Positions 30,914 through 39,900 are shown, counted from the stretch's first letter. The stretch is DNA of 64,000 bases from an uncultured Oscillospiraceae bacterium (GCA_944385405.1 CALWXB010000002.1:62001-126000), one strand, 5' to 3'. Notes: generated by a model from the sequence alone, not told the origin. Numbers and translations: made by a program.

Positions 30914-31177
30914 TCAGCCGATCTTGTTGAGCTTCAGGGTCATGGCGCTCTTTCTGTGAGCGGCCGTGTTCTTGTGCAGAACGCCCTTGGCAACAGCCTG
31001 ATCGACTTTCTTCACTGCAACCTTGTAAGCGCCATCGGCCTCGGTGCGATTGCCTTCTGCGGCAGCAACCTCGAACTTCTTGATGGCGGTCTTCAGCTCG
31101 GACTTCGCGGCCCTATTGCGTGCGTTTCTCATTTCAGCGATCAGAACGCGCTTCTTGGCAGACTTGATATTCGGCAA
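30914..31177 (-). CDS. rpsT: 30S ribosomal protein S20
   Basis: 87 aa, the usual S20 length, starting at a TTG (31177) with GGAGGTG six bases upstream. This gives MPNIKSAKKRVLIAEMRNAR, the standard S20 N-terminus. The longer ATG reading adds nine unrelated residues across the RBS and is rejected. A very Lys/Ala-rich helical protein ending AHRKSAMTLKLNKIG. It is divergent from gpr, a linkage also seen in Bacillus. Confidence 0.95.
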   Translation of the reverse strand: MPNIKSAKKRVLIAEMRNARNRAAKSELKTAIKKFEVAAAEGNRTEADGAYKVAVKKVDQAVAKGVLHKNTAAHRKSAMTLKLNKIG

Positions 31178-31362
31178 ACCAAACACCTCCTTCGGCAAAT
31201 TCACGCCGGTGGAAATCCCACCGTGCAGAATGATATTTTAACAGGGAACCTTTTAAAAAGCAAGAGTTTTTTTACAATTTCCGTTCATTTTTTGTATATT
31301 GTATGCTTTGCCGCAAAACCTAGGGACATGACCACTAGATTTTGTGTGGGGAGGCGGCAAAC

Positions 31363-32259
31363 ATGTTTGCAAAACGGACGGATCTGGCCCTGGAGGCCCG
31401 GGAATTGTGGCAGGAATCGGCGGAAAAGACCACCCGGCTGCGGGGGGTGAAGGCCGCCCGGCAGCGGCGGGAAGGGTATCCCGTCAACCGGGTGGAGATC
31501 CTGGACGACCGGGGCGCGGAGGCCCTGGGAAAGCCCATCGGCACCTATCTCACCGTGGACCTCACCACCTTCTGGCAGCGCCGCAGCGACTTTTTCGAGC
31601 GGGCGGTACGGGCCGTAGGTGGGCTGCTGCGGGAGATGGCCCCGGAGGAGGGGCCGGTGCTGGTGGTAGGACTGGGGAACGCCGCCATGACGCCGGACGC
31701 CGTGGGCCCTCTGGCTCTGGACAGCGTGCTGGTGACCCGGCACCTGATCTCCGCCATGCCCCGGCACTTTGCCGGGTTCCGGCCGGTGGCGGTGCTGCGC
31801 GCCGGGGTGCTGGGCACCACCGGCGTGGAGTCCGCCGAGGCGGTGCGGGGCCTGGCGGAGCAGGTACAGCCCGGCCTCATCATTGCCGTGGACGCCCTGG
31901 CGGCCCGGCGGACGGAGCGGGTGTGCACCACGGTGCAGCTCAGCGACAGCGGCATCGTCCCCGGCTCCGGCGTGGGGAACCACCGCGCCGCGCTGAACCG
32001 GGAGACATTGGGTATACCGGTGCTGGCCATCGGTGTGCCCACGGTGGTGGACGCCGCCACGCTGGCGGCGGACCTTCTGGAAAAGCAGGGCCTCTCCCTG
32101 CCCCAGGAGGACACCCTGCGCCGGGAGTCTCCAGCAATGATGGTCACTCCCCGGGACATCGACGCCCAGGTCCGGGACCTTTCCCGGGTGGTGGGCTATG
32201 CCGTAAACTGGGCCCTTCAGGACCTGGAGATCTCCGATATGACCGCCCTGCTGAGCTGA
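31363..32259 (+). CDS. gpr: germination protease (GPR endopeptidase, spore protease)
   Basis: 298-aa aspartic-type protease that degrades small acid-soluble spore proteins at germination. The N-terminal RTDLALEARELW is the self-processing, SASP-like cleavage region. VLVVGLGNAAMTPDAVGPLA, VLRAGVLGTTGVESAEAVRG, IIAVDALAARRTERVCTTVQ and SDSGIVPGSGVGNHRAALNR are family signatures. The ATG at 31363 follows GGGGAGG. Made as a zymogen in the forespore, normally under SigF/SigG; no clear forespore promoter could be assigned in 31205-31362. Confidence 0.95.
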   Translation: MFAKRTDLALEARELWQESAEKTTRLRGVKAARQRREGYPVNRVEILDDRGAEALGKPIGTYLTVDLTTFWQRRSDFFERAVRAVGGLLREMAPEEGPVLVVGLGNAAMTPDAVGPLALDSVLVTRHLISAMPRHFAGFRPVAVLRAGVLGTTGVESAEAVRGLAEQVQPGLIIAVDALAARRTERVCTTVQLSDSGIVPGSGVGNHRAALNRETLGIPVLAIGVPTVVDAATLAADLLEKQGLSLPQEDTLRRESPAMMVTPRDIDAQVRDLSRVVGYAVNWALQDLEISDMTALLS

Positions 32260-32261
32260 AA

Positions 32262-32290
32262 GAAGGCCGCCGGGAGTCTCGGCGGCCTTC
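32262..32290. terminator. terminator between gpr and larA-like gene
   Basis: GAAGGCCGCCG / CGGCGGCCTTC stem between convergent stop codons. Confidence 0.8.
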
Positions 32291-32296
32291 GCGGAT

Positions 32297-33589
32297 TCAG
32301 TTGAACTTGGGCAGGGTGTTGGCACCGTGAGGCATAAGGGTGGCCCGGGGCAGCTTGCCGCCGTGGTACTGCCGCGCCAGCTCCAGCGCCTCGTCCAGGG
32401 TGGAGACCACACGGATCCTGGCGGTGCCGAACTCCGCCTGGGGGATATCCGTGACGGCGATCATGTGGTACTTCTCCCCGGCCTCGGCAAAGAGGTAGCC
32501 GATGAACGCCCCGATGGAGAAGTTCTCCCGCAGGTCCTTCTCCCGCTCCAGCATGGTGGCATACCCGGCGATCTGGCGGCGGGTGTCCTCGTTGCCGAAA
32601 CCCTCGTCGGACTTGGTCACCAGGATGATGGTACCACCCTCCCTGGCCACCACCAGAGCGTTGGAGAGGGTCTTGATGGTCTGGTAGAAGTTCAGGTCCT
32701 TGGGATAGCCGCCGGCGCTGGCGATGACCAGGTCCGTCCGCTCCCGGGCGGGGACGCCGTACATCCGGTCCACCAGGTCGCAGGCCGCCCGATGAGCAGT
32801 GATCCAGTTGCCGGCAAAGGCGCCGATGATCTTCTGATCGTCGTTCACCACCACATTGATGAGGAACGTGGGGTGGACCATGGCGCAGGCCTCCATCATG
32901 TCTGCGTGGACCGGGTTGGAATCCGTCATGTTGGCGCTGCGGACCTCCGGGTTGGAGCCATTCCCCAGGCCGGGATTCAGCGCCAGGTTGTGGTTTTTCA
33001 TGATGGTCTCCCGGCCGGCGATGCCGGGCAGGATGCTCTTGCGGCCGCCGCCGAAGCCCGCCATAAAGTGGTACACCACCCCGCCGGTAAGGACGATATG
33101 GTCGCAGGCCAGGGCCCGCTTGTCCAGCAGGACGGGGGTGCCGTAGGAGGTGGTACCCACCAGCTGGAGATTATCCGCATCGGTGCATACATGGTCCTCC
33201 ACCCGGATACGCCGGTACACCGCCTCCGTCACCAGGCCCATGTGCTCCTCCGGGGTCTGGCGGCGGTGAGTGCCGGTGGCGGAGAGGATCAGGATGTCCT
33301 CATCCCGGATACCGGCGGACTCCAGCTCTTCCACCACCATGGGGATATACGTCTCCGGGGACTGCCAGCGGCGGGTCACATCGGAGATGACGATGCAGAC
33401 GCTCTCGCCGGGCTTCACCAGCTCCCGCAGGGGCTTGGAGTCGATGGGGTGGTCCAGGGCATCCCGTACCAGTTCCGGCACGCTCTTTTGTTCCAGTTCC
33501 ACCGCGTTGGGCTCCAGCTCCGCGGCGATGTCCTCCGCCGCCAGGTTTACCGGGAAGGCGGTCTTTCCGTAATGCATTGCTTCTGCCAT
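32297..33589 (-). CDS. larA: LarA family (nickel-pincer-dependent lactate racemase-like) protein
   Basis: 430 aa, full length. Residues equivalent to LarA catalytic and NPN-cofactor sites are present, by coincidence at the same numbering as Lactiplantibacillus LarA: His108 (ATGTHRRQT), His174 (VVYHFMAGFGGG), Lys184 (GGGRKSILPG) and His200 (IMKNHNL). ISDVTRRW and GGYPKDLNFYQ are also typical. LarA homologues racemise or epimerise alpha-hydroxyacids other than lactate as well, so the substrate is open. No larB/larC/larE for cofactor synthesis lies in the window. The ATG at 33589 has GGAAAGGAAG upstream. Confidence 0.88.
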   Translation of the reverse strand: MAEAMHYGKTAFPVNLAAEDIAAELEPNAVELEQKSVPELVRDALDHPIDSKPLRELVKPGESVCIVISDVTRRWQSPETYIPMVVEELESAGIRDEDILILSATGTHRRQTPEEHMGLVTEAVYRRIRVEDHVCTDADNLQLVGTTSYGTPVLLDKRALACDHIVLTGGVVYHFMAGFGGGRKSILPGIAGRETIMKNHNLALNPGLGNGSNPEVRSANMTDSNPVHADMMEACAMVHPTFLINVVVNDDQKIIGAFAGNWITAHRAACDLVDRMYGVPARERTDLVIASAGGYPKDLNFYQTIKTLSNALVVAREGGTIILVTKSDEGFGNEDTRRQIAGYATMLEREKDLRENFSIGAFIGYLFAEAGEKYHMIAVTDIPQAEFGTARIRVVSTLDEALELARQYHGGKLPRATLMPHGANTLPKFN

Positions 33590-33696
33590 CAGGTATGCAA
33601 CTTCCTTTCCGCGGGGCAGGGCCCCGGTTTTTCGTCTCTCATGATACCCCGTCCGCCGCCGTTTTTCCTCGGCGTTTTCCACAAATTTTCTCCCGG

Positions 33697-34452
33697 TCAA
33701 TCCGCCAGTTCCAGCAGCACGGGGCAGTGGTCCGAGCCGTAGACGTCGGTCAGGATCTCCGCCGACTGCACCCGGGGTGCCAGGCGCTGGGACACCAGGA
33801 AATAGTCGATGCGCCACCCGGCGTTGTTCTTCCTGGCGTTGAACCGGTAGCTCCACCAGGAATAGACGCCGGTGACGTCGGGATGGAGGTGGCGGAAGGT
33901 ATCCACAAATCCCGCTTCCAGCAGCTGCGTCATCTTGCCCCGCTCCTCGTCGGTGAAGCCCGCGTTGCGGCGGTTGGGGCCGGGGTTCTTGATGTCGATC
34001 TCCTGGTGGGCCACGTTCAGGTCCCCGCAGTAGACCACCGGCTTGCGCCGGTCCAGCTCCAGGAGGTATCCCCGCAGGTCGTCCTCCCAGGTCATTCGAT
34101 AATCCAGACGCTTGAGCTGGTCCTGGGAGTTGGGGGTGTAGCAGCACACCAGATAGAACTCCGGGTACTCCGCCGTGATGACGCGGCCCTCGTGGCGGTG
34201 GAGGTCCTCCCCGAAGTCGTATGTCACCGTCAGGGGCTCCTGCCGGGTAAAGACGGCCGTGCCGGAATACCCGGCCTTGTCGGCGCTGTTCCAATAACGC
34301 TGATACCCGGGCAGGTCGAACGCGGCCTGCTCCGGCCGCATTTTTGTCTCCTGCAGGCAGATGACGTCGGCGTCGGCCTGGGCGCAGAAGTCCAGAAAGC
34401 CCTTTTGCAGGCAGGCCCGCAGGCCGTTGACATTCCAGGAAATGAGTTTCAT
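33697..34452 (-). CDS. xth: exodeoxyribonuclease III / AP endonuclease (ExoA)
   Basis: 251-aa EEP-fold nuclease. MKLISWNVNGLRACLQKGFL, VICLQETKMRPEQ, GYSGTAVFTR, CGDLNVAHQEIDIKNP (metal and catalytic Asp/Asn), NAGWRIDYFLVSQRL and GSDHCPVLLEL (catalytic His) are all intact. A TTG six bases earlier exists, but AAGGAG is spaced for the ATG at 34452. With nfo it provides a second abasic-site repair enzyme. Confidence 0.96.
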   Translation of the reverse strand: MKLISWNVNGLRACLQKGFLDFCAQADADVICLQETKMRPEQAAFDLPGYQRYWNSADKAGYSGTAVFTRQEPLTVTYDFGEDLHRHEGRVITAEYPEFYLVCCYTPNSQDQLKRLDYRMTWEDDLRGYLLELDRRKPVVYCGDLNVAHQEIDIKNPGPNRRNAGFTDEERGKMTQLLEAGFVDTFRHLHPDVTGVYSWWSYRFNARKNNAGWRIDYFLVSQRLAPRVQSAEILTDVYGSDHCPVLLELAD

Positions 34453-34484
34453 GGGCAAACTTCTCCTTGGCGCAGATTTTCCAT

Positions 34485-34513
34485 ATTGTATCCCATGGAC
34501 ACGGAAAAAACAA
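34485..34513 (-). promoter_or_regulatory. promoter of xth
   Basis: Minus strand TTGTTT (34513-34508), 17-nt spacer, TACAAT (34490-34485). Confidence 0.6.
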
Positions 34514-34515
34514 GA

Positions 34516-34544
34516 TTGCCCCCGGCCGGAAAATGGAGTAGAGT
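34516..34544 (+). promoter_or_regulatory. promoter of the MATE gene
   Basis: TTGCCC (34516-34521), 17-nt spacer, TAGAGT (34539-34544), immediately divergent from the xth promoter. Confidence 0.45.
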
Positions 34545-34574
34545 GAGAAGAGACAGCAAAAAGGAGGGATGGCC

Positions 34575-35942
34575 ATGGCGCGCAGCGACGGCACCCGGAA
34601 CATGACGGTGGGCAGCCCCGCCGGACACCTGTTCCTCTTTGCCCTGCCGCTGCTGGCGGGCAGCGTGCTCCAGCAGCTTTACAACATGGTGGACAGCTGG
34701 GTGGTGGGCCGGTATGTAGGCGACGGCGCCCTGGCCGCCGTGGGCGTGGGCTTCCCCATCCTTTTCATGTTCACCTCTTTGTTCATGGGCCTTGCCAACG
34801 GCGGCACCGTGGTCATCGCCCAGTTCTACGGCGCAGGCCAGCTCCAGCGGGTCCGGGACGCGGTGGACACCATCTACACCGCCTTCGTATTCGCCGCAGT
34901 GCCGGTGACGGCGGCAGCGGTGGCGCTGGTAAAGCCCATCCTCTTTGTCATGCAGGTGGAGGAGAGCGCTTACGCCGAGGCATGGCTGTATCTCACGGTG
35001 GTGTGCGCGGGGCTGGTGGGCAGCATCGGCTACAATCTCAACGCCGGCATCCTGGGAGGCCTTGGCAACAGCCGCACCACGCTGCTGTTCCTCTCCATTT
35101 CGGCGGGAATGAACATCGTGCTGGACCTGCTTTTGGTGCTGGTGATCCCCCTGGGCGTGCTGGGCGTGGCCCTGGGCACCATCATTTCCCAGGGCTTTTC
35201 CTGGCTCTTCGGCATCTTCTACATCAACCGCCACTATCCCGCCATCGCCCTGCGGCCCTTCTGCCGCCGCTTTGACCGGGATCTGTTCCGCCAGATCATG
35301 GGCATCGGCCTGCCGGCGGGACTGCAGATGTCCCTCATTGCCATCGGTTCCATCGCCGTCATGAGCAAGATCAACTCCTTCGGCAAGGAATTCACCGCCG
35401 CCTACAATGTGGGCTCCCGCCTGGATCAGCTGGCCTTTCTGCCCATCCAGAGCCTGTCCAACGCCGTCACCGCCTTTGTGGGACAGAATGTGGGTGCCCG
35501 GCGGATGGACCGGGTCCGCACCGGCATCCGGATCACCGTCGCCGTCTCCGTGCTCTGGTCTGCGGCCATGCTGATCCTGGTGCCTCTGGGTCCCACCCTG
35601 GTGGCCTTCTTTTCCGAGACGCCCACGGTGGTGGAGGCGGGGGCCGTGTACCTTCGCTGCGTGATGCCCTTCTATCTCCCCTTTTCCGTGATGTTCAGCC
35701 TCAACAGCGCCATGCGGGGAGCAGGGGAGAGCGTGTTCCCCATGGTGAACGTCATTTTGTCCCTGATCCTGCTGCGGGTGCCCATGGTCTATTTTCTGGC
35801 CGACCGCTTCGGCCCGGACTATATGTACTACGGCATCGGCATCGGCTGGGTGCTTGGCTTCCTCCTCTCAGCGGGGTACTACGCCTCCGGCCGGTGGAAG
35901 CGTCACGGCTCCCTGGCGGAAGGGCCGCCGGACCAGTCATAA
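34575..35942 (+). CDS. MATE family multidrug/cation efflux transporter
   Basis: 455-aa, 12-TM antiporter of the DinF/NorM-like MATE superfamily. PLLAGSVLQQLYNMVDSWVV is the family N-terminal helix; the two six-helix halves are joined by a loop near residues 225-240. Repeated VGxxF/Q-GxxxG motifs occur (VALGTIISQGFSWLFGI, AFVGQNVGARRMDRVRTGIR). Of two in-frame ATGs (34569, 34575) the second is correctly spaced from AAGGAGGG. Substrate unknown; Na+ or H+ driven export of drugs or metabolites is the family role. Confidence 0.93.
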   Translation: MARSDGTRNMTVGSPAGHLFLFALPLLAGSVLQQLYNMVDSWVVGRYVGDGALAAVGVGFPILFMFTSLFMGLANGGTVVIAQFYGAGQLQRVRDAVDTIYTAFVFAAVPVTAAAVALVKPILFVMQVEESAYAEAWLYLTVVCAGLVGSIGYNLNAGILGGLGNSRTTLLFLSISAGMNIVLDLLLVLVIPLGVLGVALGTIISQGFSWLFGIFYINRHYPAIALRPFCRRFDRDLFRQIMGIGLPAGLQMSLIAIGSIAVMSKINSFGKEFTAAYNVGSRLDQLAFLPIQSLSNAVTAFVGQNVGARRMDRVRTGIRITVAVSVLWSAAMLILVPLGPTLVAFFSETPTVVEAGAVYLRCVMPFYLPFSVMFSLNSAMRGAGESVFPMVNVILSLILLRVPMVYFLADRFGPDYMYYGIGIGWVLGFLLSAGYYASGRWKRHGSLAEGPPDQS

Positions 35943-35944
35943 GA

Positions 35945-35979
35945 AAACGGCGGGACGCCTGACAGGCGTCCCGCCGTTT
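35945..35979. terminator. bidirectional terminator between MATE and lysR genes
   Basis: AAACGGCGGGACGCCT / AGGCGTCCCGCCGTTT perfect 16-bp stem. Confidence 0.88.
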
Positions 35980-35987
35980 GTCTCTGC

Positions 35988-36917
35988 TCATTCCGGCTCG
36001 GCCAGGAACTCCACCTGCCGGTCGGACTTGGAGTGGGCCACCAGGATCTCCTCCAGGCAGGCCAGCGCCTCGGTTTTTTCCACATCCTTGCGGAACACCA
36101 GGATGTCCTCCCGGCACAGCGGGGGATCGAACCGGAAGGAGCGCACCGTGGAAAATCCCCGGATGTCCGCCGCCGGAACGATGGCCGCCCCCACGCCGTT
36201 GGCCACCATCTTCTGGGTGAAGTCGTCCCGGTTCAGCTCGCAGACCACATTGGGCCGGAACATCAGGTCCCCGAAGAGCTTATCCTCCAGCTTGCGGATG
36301 GTAGAGCCCTCGTCGGAGAAGATGAAGCTCACCTCCCGCAGCTCCTCCGCCAGCACCTGCGGGCGGATCTTTCGGGTCCGGGGATGGGCCTTGCAGAAGG
36401 GGTGATCAGCGGGCAGCACCAGCACCAGCTCCTCCCGGCAAAGGGGCGTATAGCCCTGAGCGGGCAGGTCGTCCTCCGGCGTCACGGCGATCACCGCCAG
36501 GTCGATCTTGTCCGCCTGCATCATAGCCTTGAGCTGCAGGTACCGGTTCTCATAGAGCTTCAGAGTGTAGGCGGGGAACTGCTCCTTGAAGGCCGGCAGG
36601 CTGTTGGCCACCAGATCCAGACCCCAGGAGGAGCATCCGATCCGGATGCAGCCCTCATTTTTCAGCGCCGCGATGCTGGCCAGGGTGGCGTCCTGGATGC
36701 GGACGATGTCCTGAGCAGCCTGGAGATAGATCCGCCCAGCGGCGGTGGGGGTCAGGCAGTTTTTGTCCCGGGTGAAGAGGGGAGTGTTCAGCTCCGCCTC
36801 CAGCTTCAAAAGATACTGGCTGAGGGTGGACTGGGTGACGAACAGCTTTTCCGCCGCCCGGGTGACGGTCTGCTGCCGGGCGATCTCCAGTATGTACTCC
36901 GGGTTCTTGATATCCAT
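35988..36917 (-). CDS. LysR family transcriptional regulator (paralogue A)
   Basis: 309-aa LTTR. Start MDIKNPEYILEIARQQTVTR with HTH (AAEKLFVTQSTLSQYLLKLE) and substrate-binding domain with GCIRIGCSSWGLDLVA and DLAVIAVTPEDDLPAQGY. ATG at 36917 follows GGGAGG. Its DNA-recognition helix is identical to that of the protein at 44245-45156 and the two align over their length, so they are paralogues. Divergent transcription to the right (promoter 36977-37005) suggests a local target, but no ORF is evident there before metG. Confidence 0.92.
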   Translation of the reverse strand: MDIKNPEYILEIARQQTVTRAAEKLFVTQSTLSQYLLKLEAELNTPLFTRDKNCLTPTAAGRIYLQAAQDIVRIQDATLASIAALKNEGCIRIGCSSWGLDLVANSLPAFKEQFPAYTLKLYENRYLQLKAMMQADKIDLAVIAVTPEDDLPAQGYTPLCREELVLVLPADHPFCKAHPRTRKIRPQVLAEELREVSFIFSDEGSTIRKLEDKLFGDLMFRPNVVCELNRDDFTQKMVANGVGAAIVPAADIRGFSTVRSFRFDPPLCREDILVFRKDVEKTEALACLEEILVAHSKSDRQVEFLAEPE

Positions 36918-36976
36918 AGCCTGCCTCCCTTACGCGTCCATCAATTTTGTCACTGTTCCGCATCGGTTTTAACGCT

Positions 36977-37005
36977 TTGACTTTTCCCGGTGCGGAGCCT
37001 ATCAT
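36977..37005 (+). promoter_or_regulatory. candidate promoter of an unassigned transcript between lysR and metG
   Basis: TTGACT (36977-36982), 17-nt spacer, TATCAT (37000-37005), 60 nt from the lysR start and on the opposite strand. A strong hairpin follows at 37127-37156. The 394-bp gap 36918-37311 otherwise contains only this, the hairpin and the metG promoter. Confidence 0.4.
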
Positions 37006-37126
37006 CATAGTATGATTTTACTCCAGCCCCGCCGGGCCGCGCAAGGCCCCACGGGAAAATTCCGCTTCAGCCGCCCTTTCGGCTGTCTTTCTATATGCCT
37101 GGATACCTCCTGAACATGCCAGGACC

Positions 37127-37156
37127 GCGCCCCGGACGCCTCCCCGTCCGGGGCGC
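37127..37156 (+). terminator. perfect 12-bp GC hairpin in the lysR-metG gap
   Basis: GCGCCCCGGACG / CGTCCGGGGCGC with six-base loop, not attached to any coding gene end. No long U-run follows on either strand. It could end a ~140-nt small RNA started at about 37012, or shield metG from read-through. Confidence 0.4.
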
Positions 37157-37214
37157 ACATCTGTATCTGCGCTCCCCGATCCCCGGTTTTTCCCGGGAAA
37201 ATCCCCGGGAGGCG

Positions 37215-37243
37215 TTGTATTTCCTGGCGTGATCCGGTATAAT
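37215..37243 (+). promoter_or_regulatory. promoter of metG
   Basis: TTGTAT (37215-37220), 17-nt spacer, perfect TATAAT (37238-37243). The leader of about 60 nt shows no T-box or S-box sequence. Confidence 0.75.
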
Positions 37244-37311
37244 ATGGGAGTCGTTTTGTTGAATACCGGCCCTCTTCCATTCGGAGCGGCCGTGAAAAAA
37301 GGAGAACCCCC

Positions 37312-39291
37312 ATGGAAAACAAGAAGTTCTATATCACCACGCCCATCTACTACCCCTCCGACAAGCTCCACATCGGCCACACCTACTGCACCGTGGCCAC
37401 CGATGCCCTGGCCCGGTATCACCGGCTCCGGGGTGAGGACGTGATGTTCCTCACCGGCACCGATGAGCACGGTCAGAAGATTGAGGACAAGGCCGCCGAG
37501 GCCGGCGTCTCCCCCAAGGAGTTCGTGGACCGCATCGTGGAGGGCCCCCAGGGCGTCAAGGATCTGTGGAAGCTGATGAACGTGTCCAACGACCGCTTCA
37601 TCCGCACCACCGACGACTATCACGTCGCCTCCATCCAGAAGATCTTCCGGAAGATGTACGAAAAGGGCGACATCTACAAGGGCACCTACAAGGGCAAGTA
37701 CTGCAAGCCCTGCGAGTCCTTCTGGACCGAGAGCCAGCTGGTGGACGGCAAGTGCCCCGACTGCGGCCGGGAGGTCCAGGACGCTGAGGAGGAGGCCTAC
37801 TTCTTCCGGCTGAGCAAATATGCCGACCGCATCCGGGATCTGCTGGAAAACACCGATTTCCTCCAGCCCCGCTCCCGGGTCAACGAGATGGTGAAGAACT
37901 TCATCGACCCCGGTCTGGAGGACCTGTGCGTTTCCCGCACCAGCTTTACCTGGGGCATCCCTGTGGACTTTGATCCCGGCCACGTGGTGTACGTCTGGGT
38001 GGACGCTCTCTTCAACTACACCACCGCCCTGGGCCTTTTCAACGACCAGTACCACGACTACGATCACTACTGGCCTGCCGACGTCCACATCGTGGGCAAG
38101 GAGATCGTCCGGTTCCACTCCATCATCTGGCCCGCCATGCTCATGAGCATGGAGATGCCCCTGCCCAAGCATGTCTTCGGCCACGGCTGGCTGCTGCTGG
38201 ACGGCGGCAAAATGTCCAAGTCCAAGGGCAACGTGGTGGATCCCTATATCCTGGCCTCCATGTTCGGCGTGGACGCCCTGCGCTTCTTCCTGATGCGTAC
38301 CTTCCCCTTCGGCTCCGACGGCAACTTCTCCAACGAGCTGCTGATCCAGACCATCAACACCGACCTTGCCAACGACCTGGGCAACCTGGTCTCCCGCACC
38401 ACCGCCATGGCCGGCAAGTACTTCGGCGGGCATCTGCCGGAGGGCTGCCGCAGCTGCGCGGCCCCGGAGCCCTTTGACGGCGAGCTCATCGGTCTTGCCT
38501 CCTCGCTGCGCGGCCGCTACGAGGAAGCCATGGAGTCCTTCGCCCCCCACAAGGCCCTGGACGAGGTGTTCAAGGTCATCCAGCGGGCCAACAAGTATAT
38601 CGACGAGTGCGCCCCCTGGGTGCTGGCCAAGGATATGGACGCAAACGGCCAGCGTCTGGCCCACGTGCTCTACAACCTCCTGGAGACCGCCCAGATCTGC
38701 GGCGTGCTGCTGAGCCCCTTCATGCCGGAAAGCTGCGAGAAGCTCTTTGCCCAGATCGGCGCCGCTCCCGATGCCCAGACCTGGGACAGCGCCGCCCGGT
38801 GGGGCGTGCTGGCTGAGACGGCCGCCGTCACCAAGGGGGAGAACCTCTTCCCCCGCATCGACATGGACAAGGCTCTGGCCGAGCTGGAGGCCCTGGAGGC
38901 CGCGGCAAAGAAGGCCGCCCTCCCCGCCGTGGAGACGGAGCCCCAGCTCACGGAAAAGGTGGACTTCGACACCTTCTGCAAGTGCGACTTCCGTGTGGTG
39001 AAGGTGAAGGCCTGCGAGGCCGTGAAGAAGAGCGAGAAGCTCCTGCGCTTCACCCTGGACGACGGCACCGGCACCGACCGCCAGATCCTCTCCGGCATCC
39101 ACAAGTTCTACGAGCCGGAGCAGCTGGTGGGCAAGACCCTGGCCGCCATCGTGAACCTGCCGCCCCGGAAGATGATGGGCCTGGAGAGCTGCGGCATGCT
39201 GCTCTCCGCCGTCCACACCGAGCACGGGGAGGAGAAGCTGAACCTCATTATCCTGGACGACGCCATCCCCGCCGGCGCCAAGCTCTGCTGA
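37312..39291 (+). CDS. metG: methionyl-tRNA synthetase
   Basis: 659-aa class I synthetase charging tRNA-Met. HIGH motif at LHIGHTYCTV near residue 20; zinc knuckle CKPCESFW and CPDCG; KMSKS at GGKMSKSKGNVVDP. The anticodon-binding helical domain is followed by a C-terminal tRNA-binding OB fold (VDFDTFCKCDFRVVKVKACE through ILDDAIPAG) that dimerises. The ATG at 37312 follows AAAGGAG. Monocistronic with terminator at 39298-39328. Confidence 0.97.
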   Translation: MENKKFYITTPIYYPSDKLHIGHTYCTVATDALARYHRLRGEDVMFLTGTDEHGQKIEDKAAEAGVSPKEFVDRIVEGPQGVKDLWKLMNVSNDRFIRTTDDYHVASIQKIFRKMYEKGDIYKGTYKGKYCKPCESFWTESQLVDGKCPDCGREVQDAEEEAYFFRLSKYADRIRDLLENTDFLQPRSRVNEMVKNFIDPGLEDLCVSRTSFTWGIPVDFDPGHVVYVWVDALFNYTTALGLFNDQYHDYDHYWPADVHIVGKEIVRFHSIIWPAMLMSMEMPLPKHVFGHGWLLLDGGKMSKSKGNVVDPYILASMFGVDALRFFLMRTFPFGSDGNFSNELLIQTINTDLANDLGNLVSRTTAMAGKYFGGHLPEGCRSCAAPEPFDGELIGLASSLRGRYEEAMESFAPHKALDEVFKVIQRANKYIDECAPWVLAKDMDANGQRLAHVLYNLLETAQICGVLLSPFMPESCEKLFAQIGAAPDAQTWDSAARWGVLAETAAVTKGENLFPRIDMDKALAELEALEAAAKKAALPAVETEPQLTEKVDFDTFCKCDFRVVKVKACEAVKKSEKLLRFTLDDGTGTDRQILSGIHKFYEPEQLVGKTLAAIVNLPPRKMMGLESCGMLLSAVHTEHGEEKLNLIILDDAIPAGAKLC

Positions 39292-39297
39292 AAAAAC

Positions 39298-39328
39298 GCC
39301 GCCGGCACGCATTCTGCGTGCCGGCGGC
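39298..39328. terminator. terminator of metG and thpR
   Basis: GCCGCCGGCACGC / GCGTGCCGGCGGC 13-bp stem with ATTCT loop, A-run to its left. Confidence 0.85.
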
Positions 39329-39346
39329 TTCGCCGTTTCCCCGTGT

Positions 39347-39850
39347 TCAAAGCTCCACCCACAGCCGGGGGACGTACACCCGCCGGCCATCCCGCTCCAC
39401 GGAGGCCAGCAGTCCCGCCCGGCGCACCGCCATCTCCGCCGGAGCCAGGGTGGGTGGTGCTTCCTCCGTCCGGAGCCGGTACCGCCGCGCCAGGGTGATG
39501 TGGGGCCGCCAGGCCCGGTCCTCCAGGCCGAAGCCCGCCTGCCGCAGCGACGCCTGGAGCCCCAGCGCCAGGGCATCCAGGGCGGGGCAGGACCCCACGC
39601 CCGCCCACCACACGTCTCCGAACCGGCCCAGGCCCTCCACCGTCAGGGAAAAAGCCCCGGTCCCGACCATCTTCTCCAGGGCGGCCCGGGCGGCGGGCTC
39701 CCGGTCCGTCTCCCCCAAAAAGGCCAGGGTCAGGTGAAGGTTTTCCGGCGGGGGAAAGGACCCCCGTCCCCGCCGCCGCAGCTCCGTCTGCACCGCCGCC
39801 AAATGGGTCCGCACCGGCTCCGTCAGAGGGATGGCCGCAAAAAGCCGCAT
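39347..39850 (-). CDS. thpR: RNA 2',3'-cyclic phosphodiesterase (2H family, LigT/ThpR)
   Basis: 167 aa. Two HxTx catalytic motifs, HLTLAFLG (about residue 39) and HITLARRY (about residue 116), define the 2H phosphoesterase fold; starts MRLFAAIPL as usual. It hydrolyses 2',3'-cyclic phosphates on RNA and can ligate tRNA halves in vitro; the physiological role in bacteria is unclear. ATG at 39850 with GGAGGCGG upstream. Confidence 0.93.
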   Translation of the reverse strand: MRLFAAIPLTEPVRTHLAAVQTELRRRGRGSFPPPENLHLTLAFLGETDREPAARAALEKMVGTGAFSLTVEGLGRFGDVWWAGVGSCPALDALALGLQASLRQAGFGLEDRAWRPHITLARRYRLRTEEAPPTLAPAEMAVRRAGLLASVERDGRRVYVPRLWVEL

Positions 39851-39870
39851 ACGTCCGCCTCCTTTCTGAT

Positions 39871-39900
39871 TGTCATGTATTGTACCACAGTGCTATAATG
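39871..39900 (+). promoter_or_regulatory. promoter of the HAD phosphatase gene
   Basis: TTGTCA (39871-39876), 18-nt spacer, perfect TATAAT (39895-39900). Confidence 0.6.
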
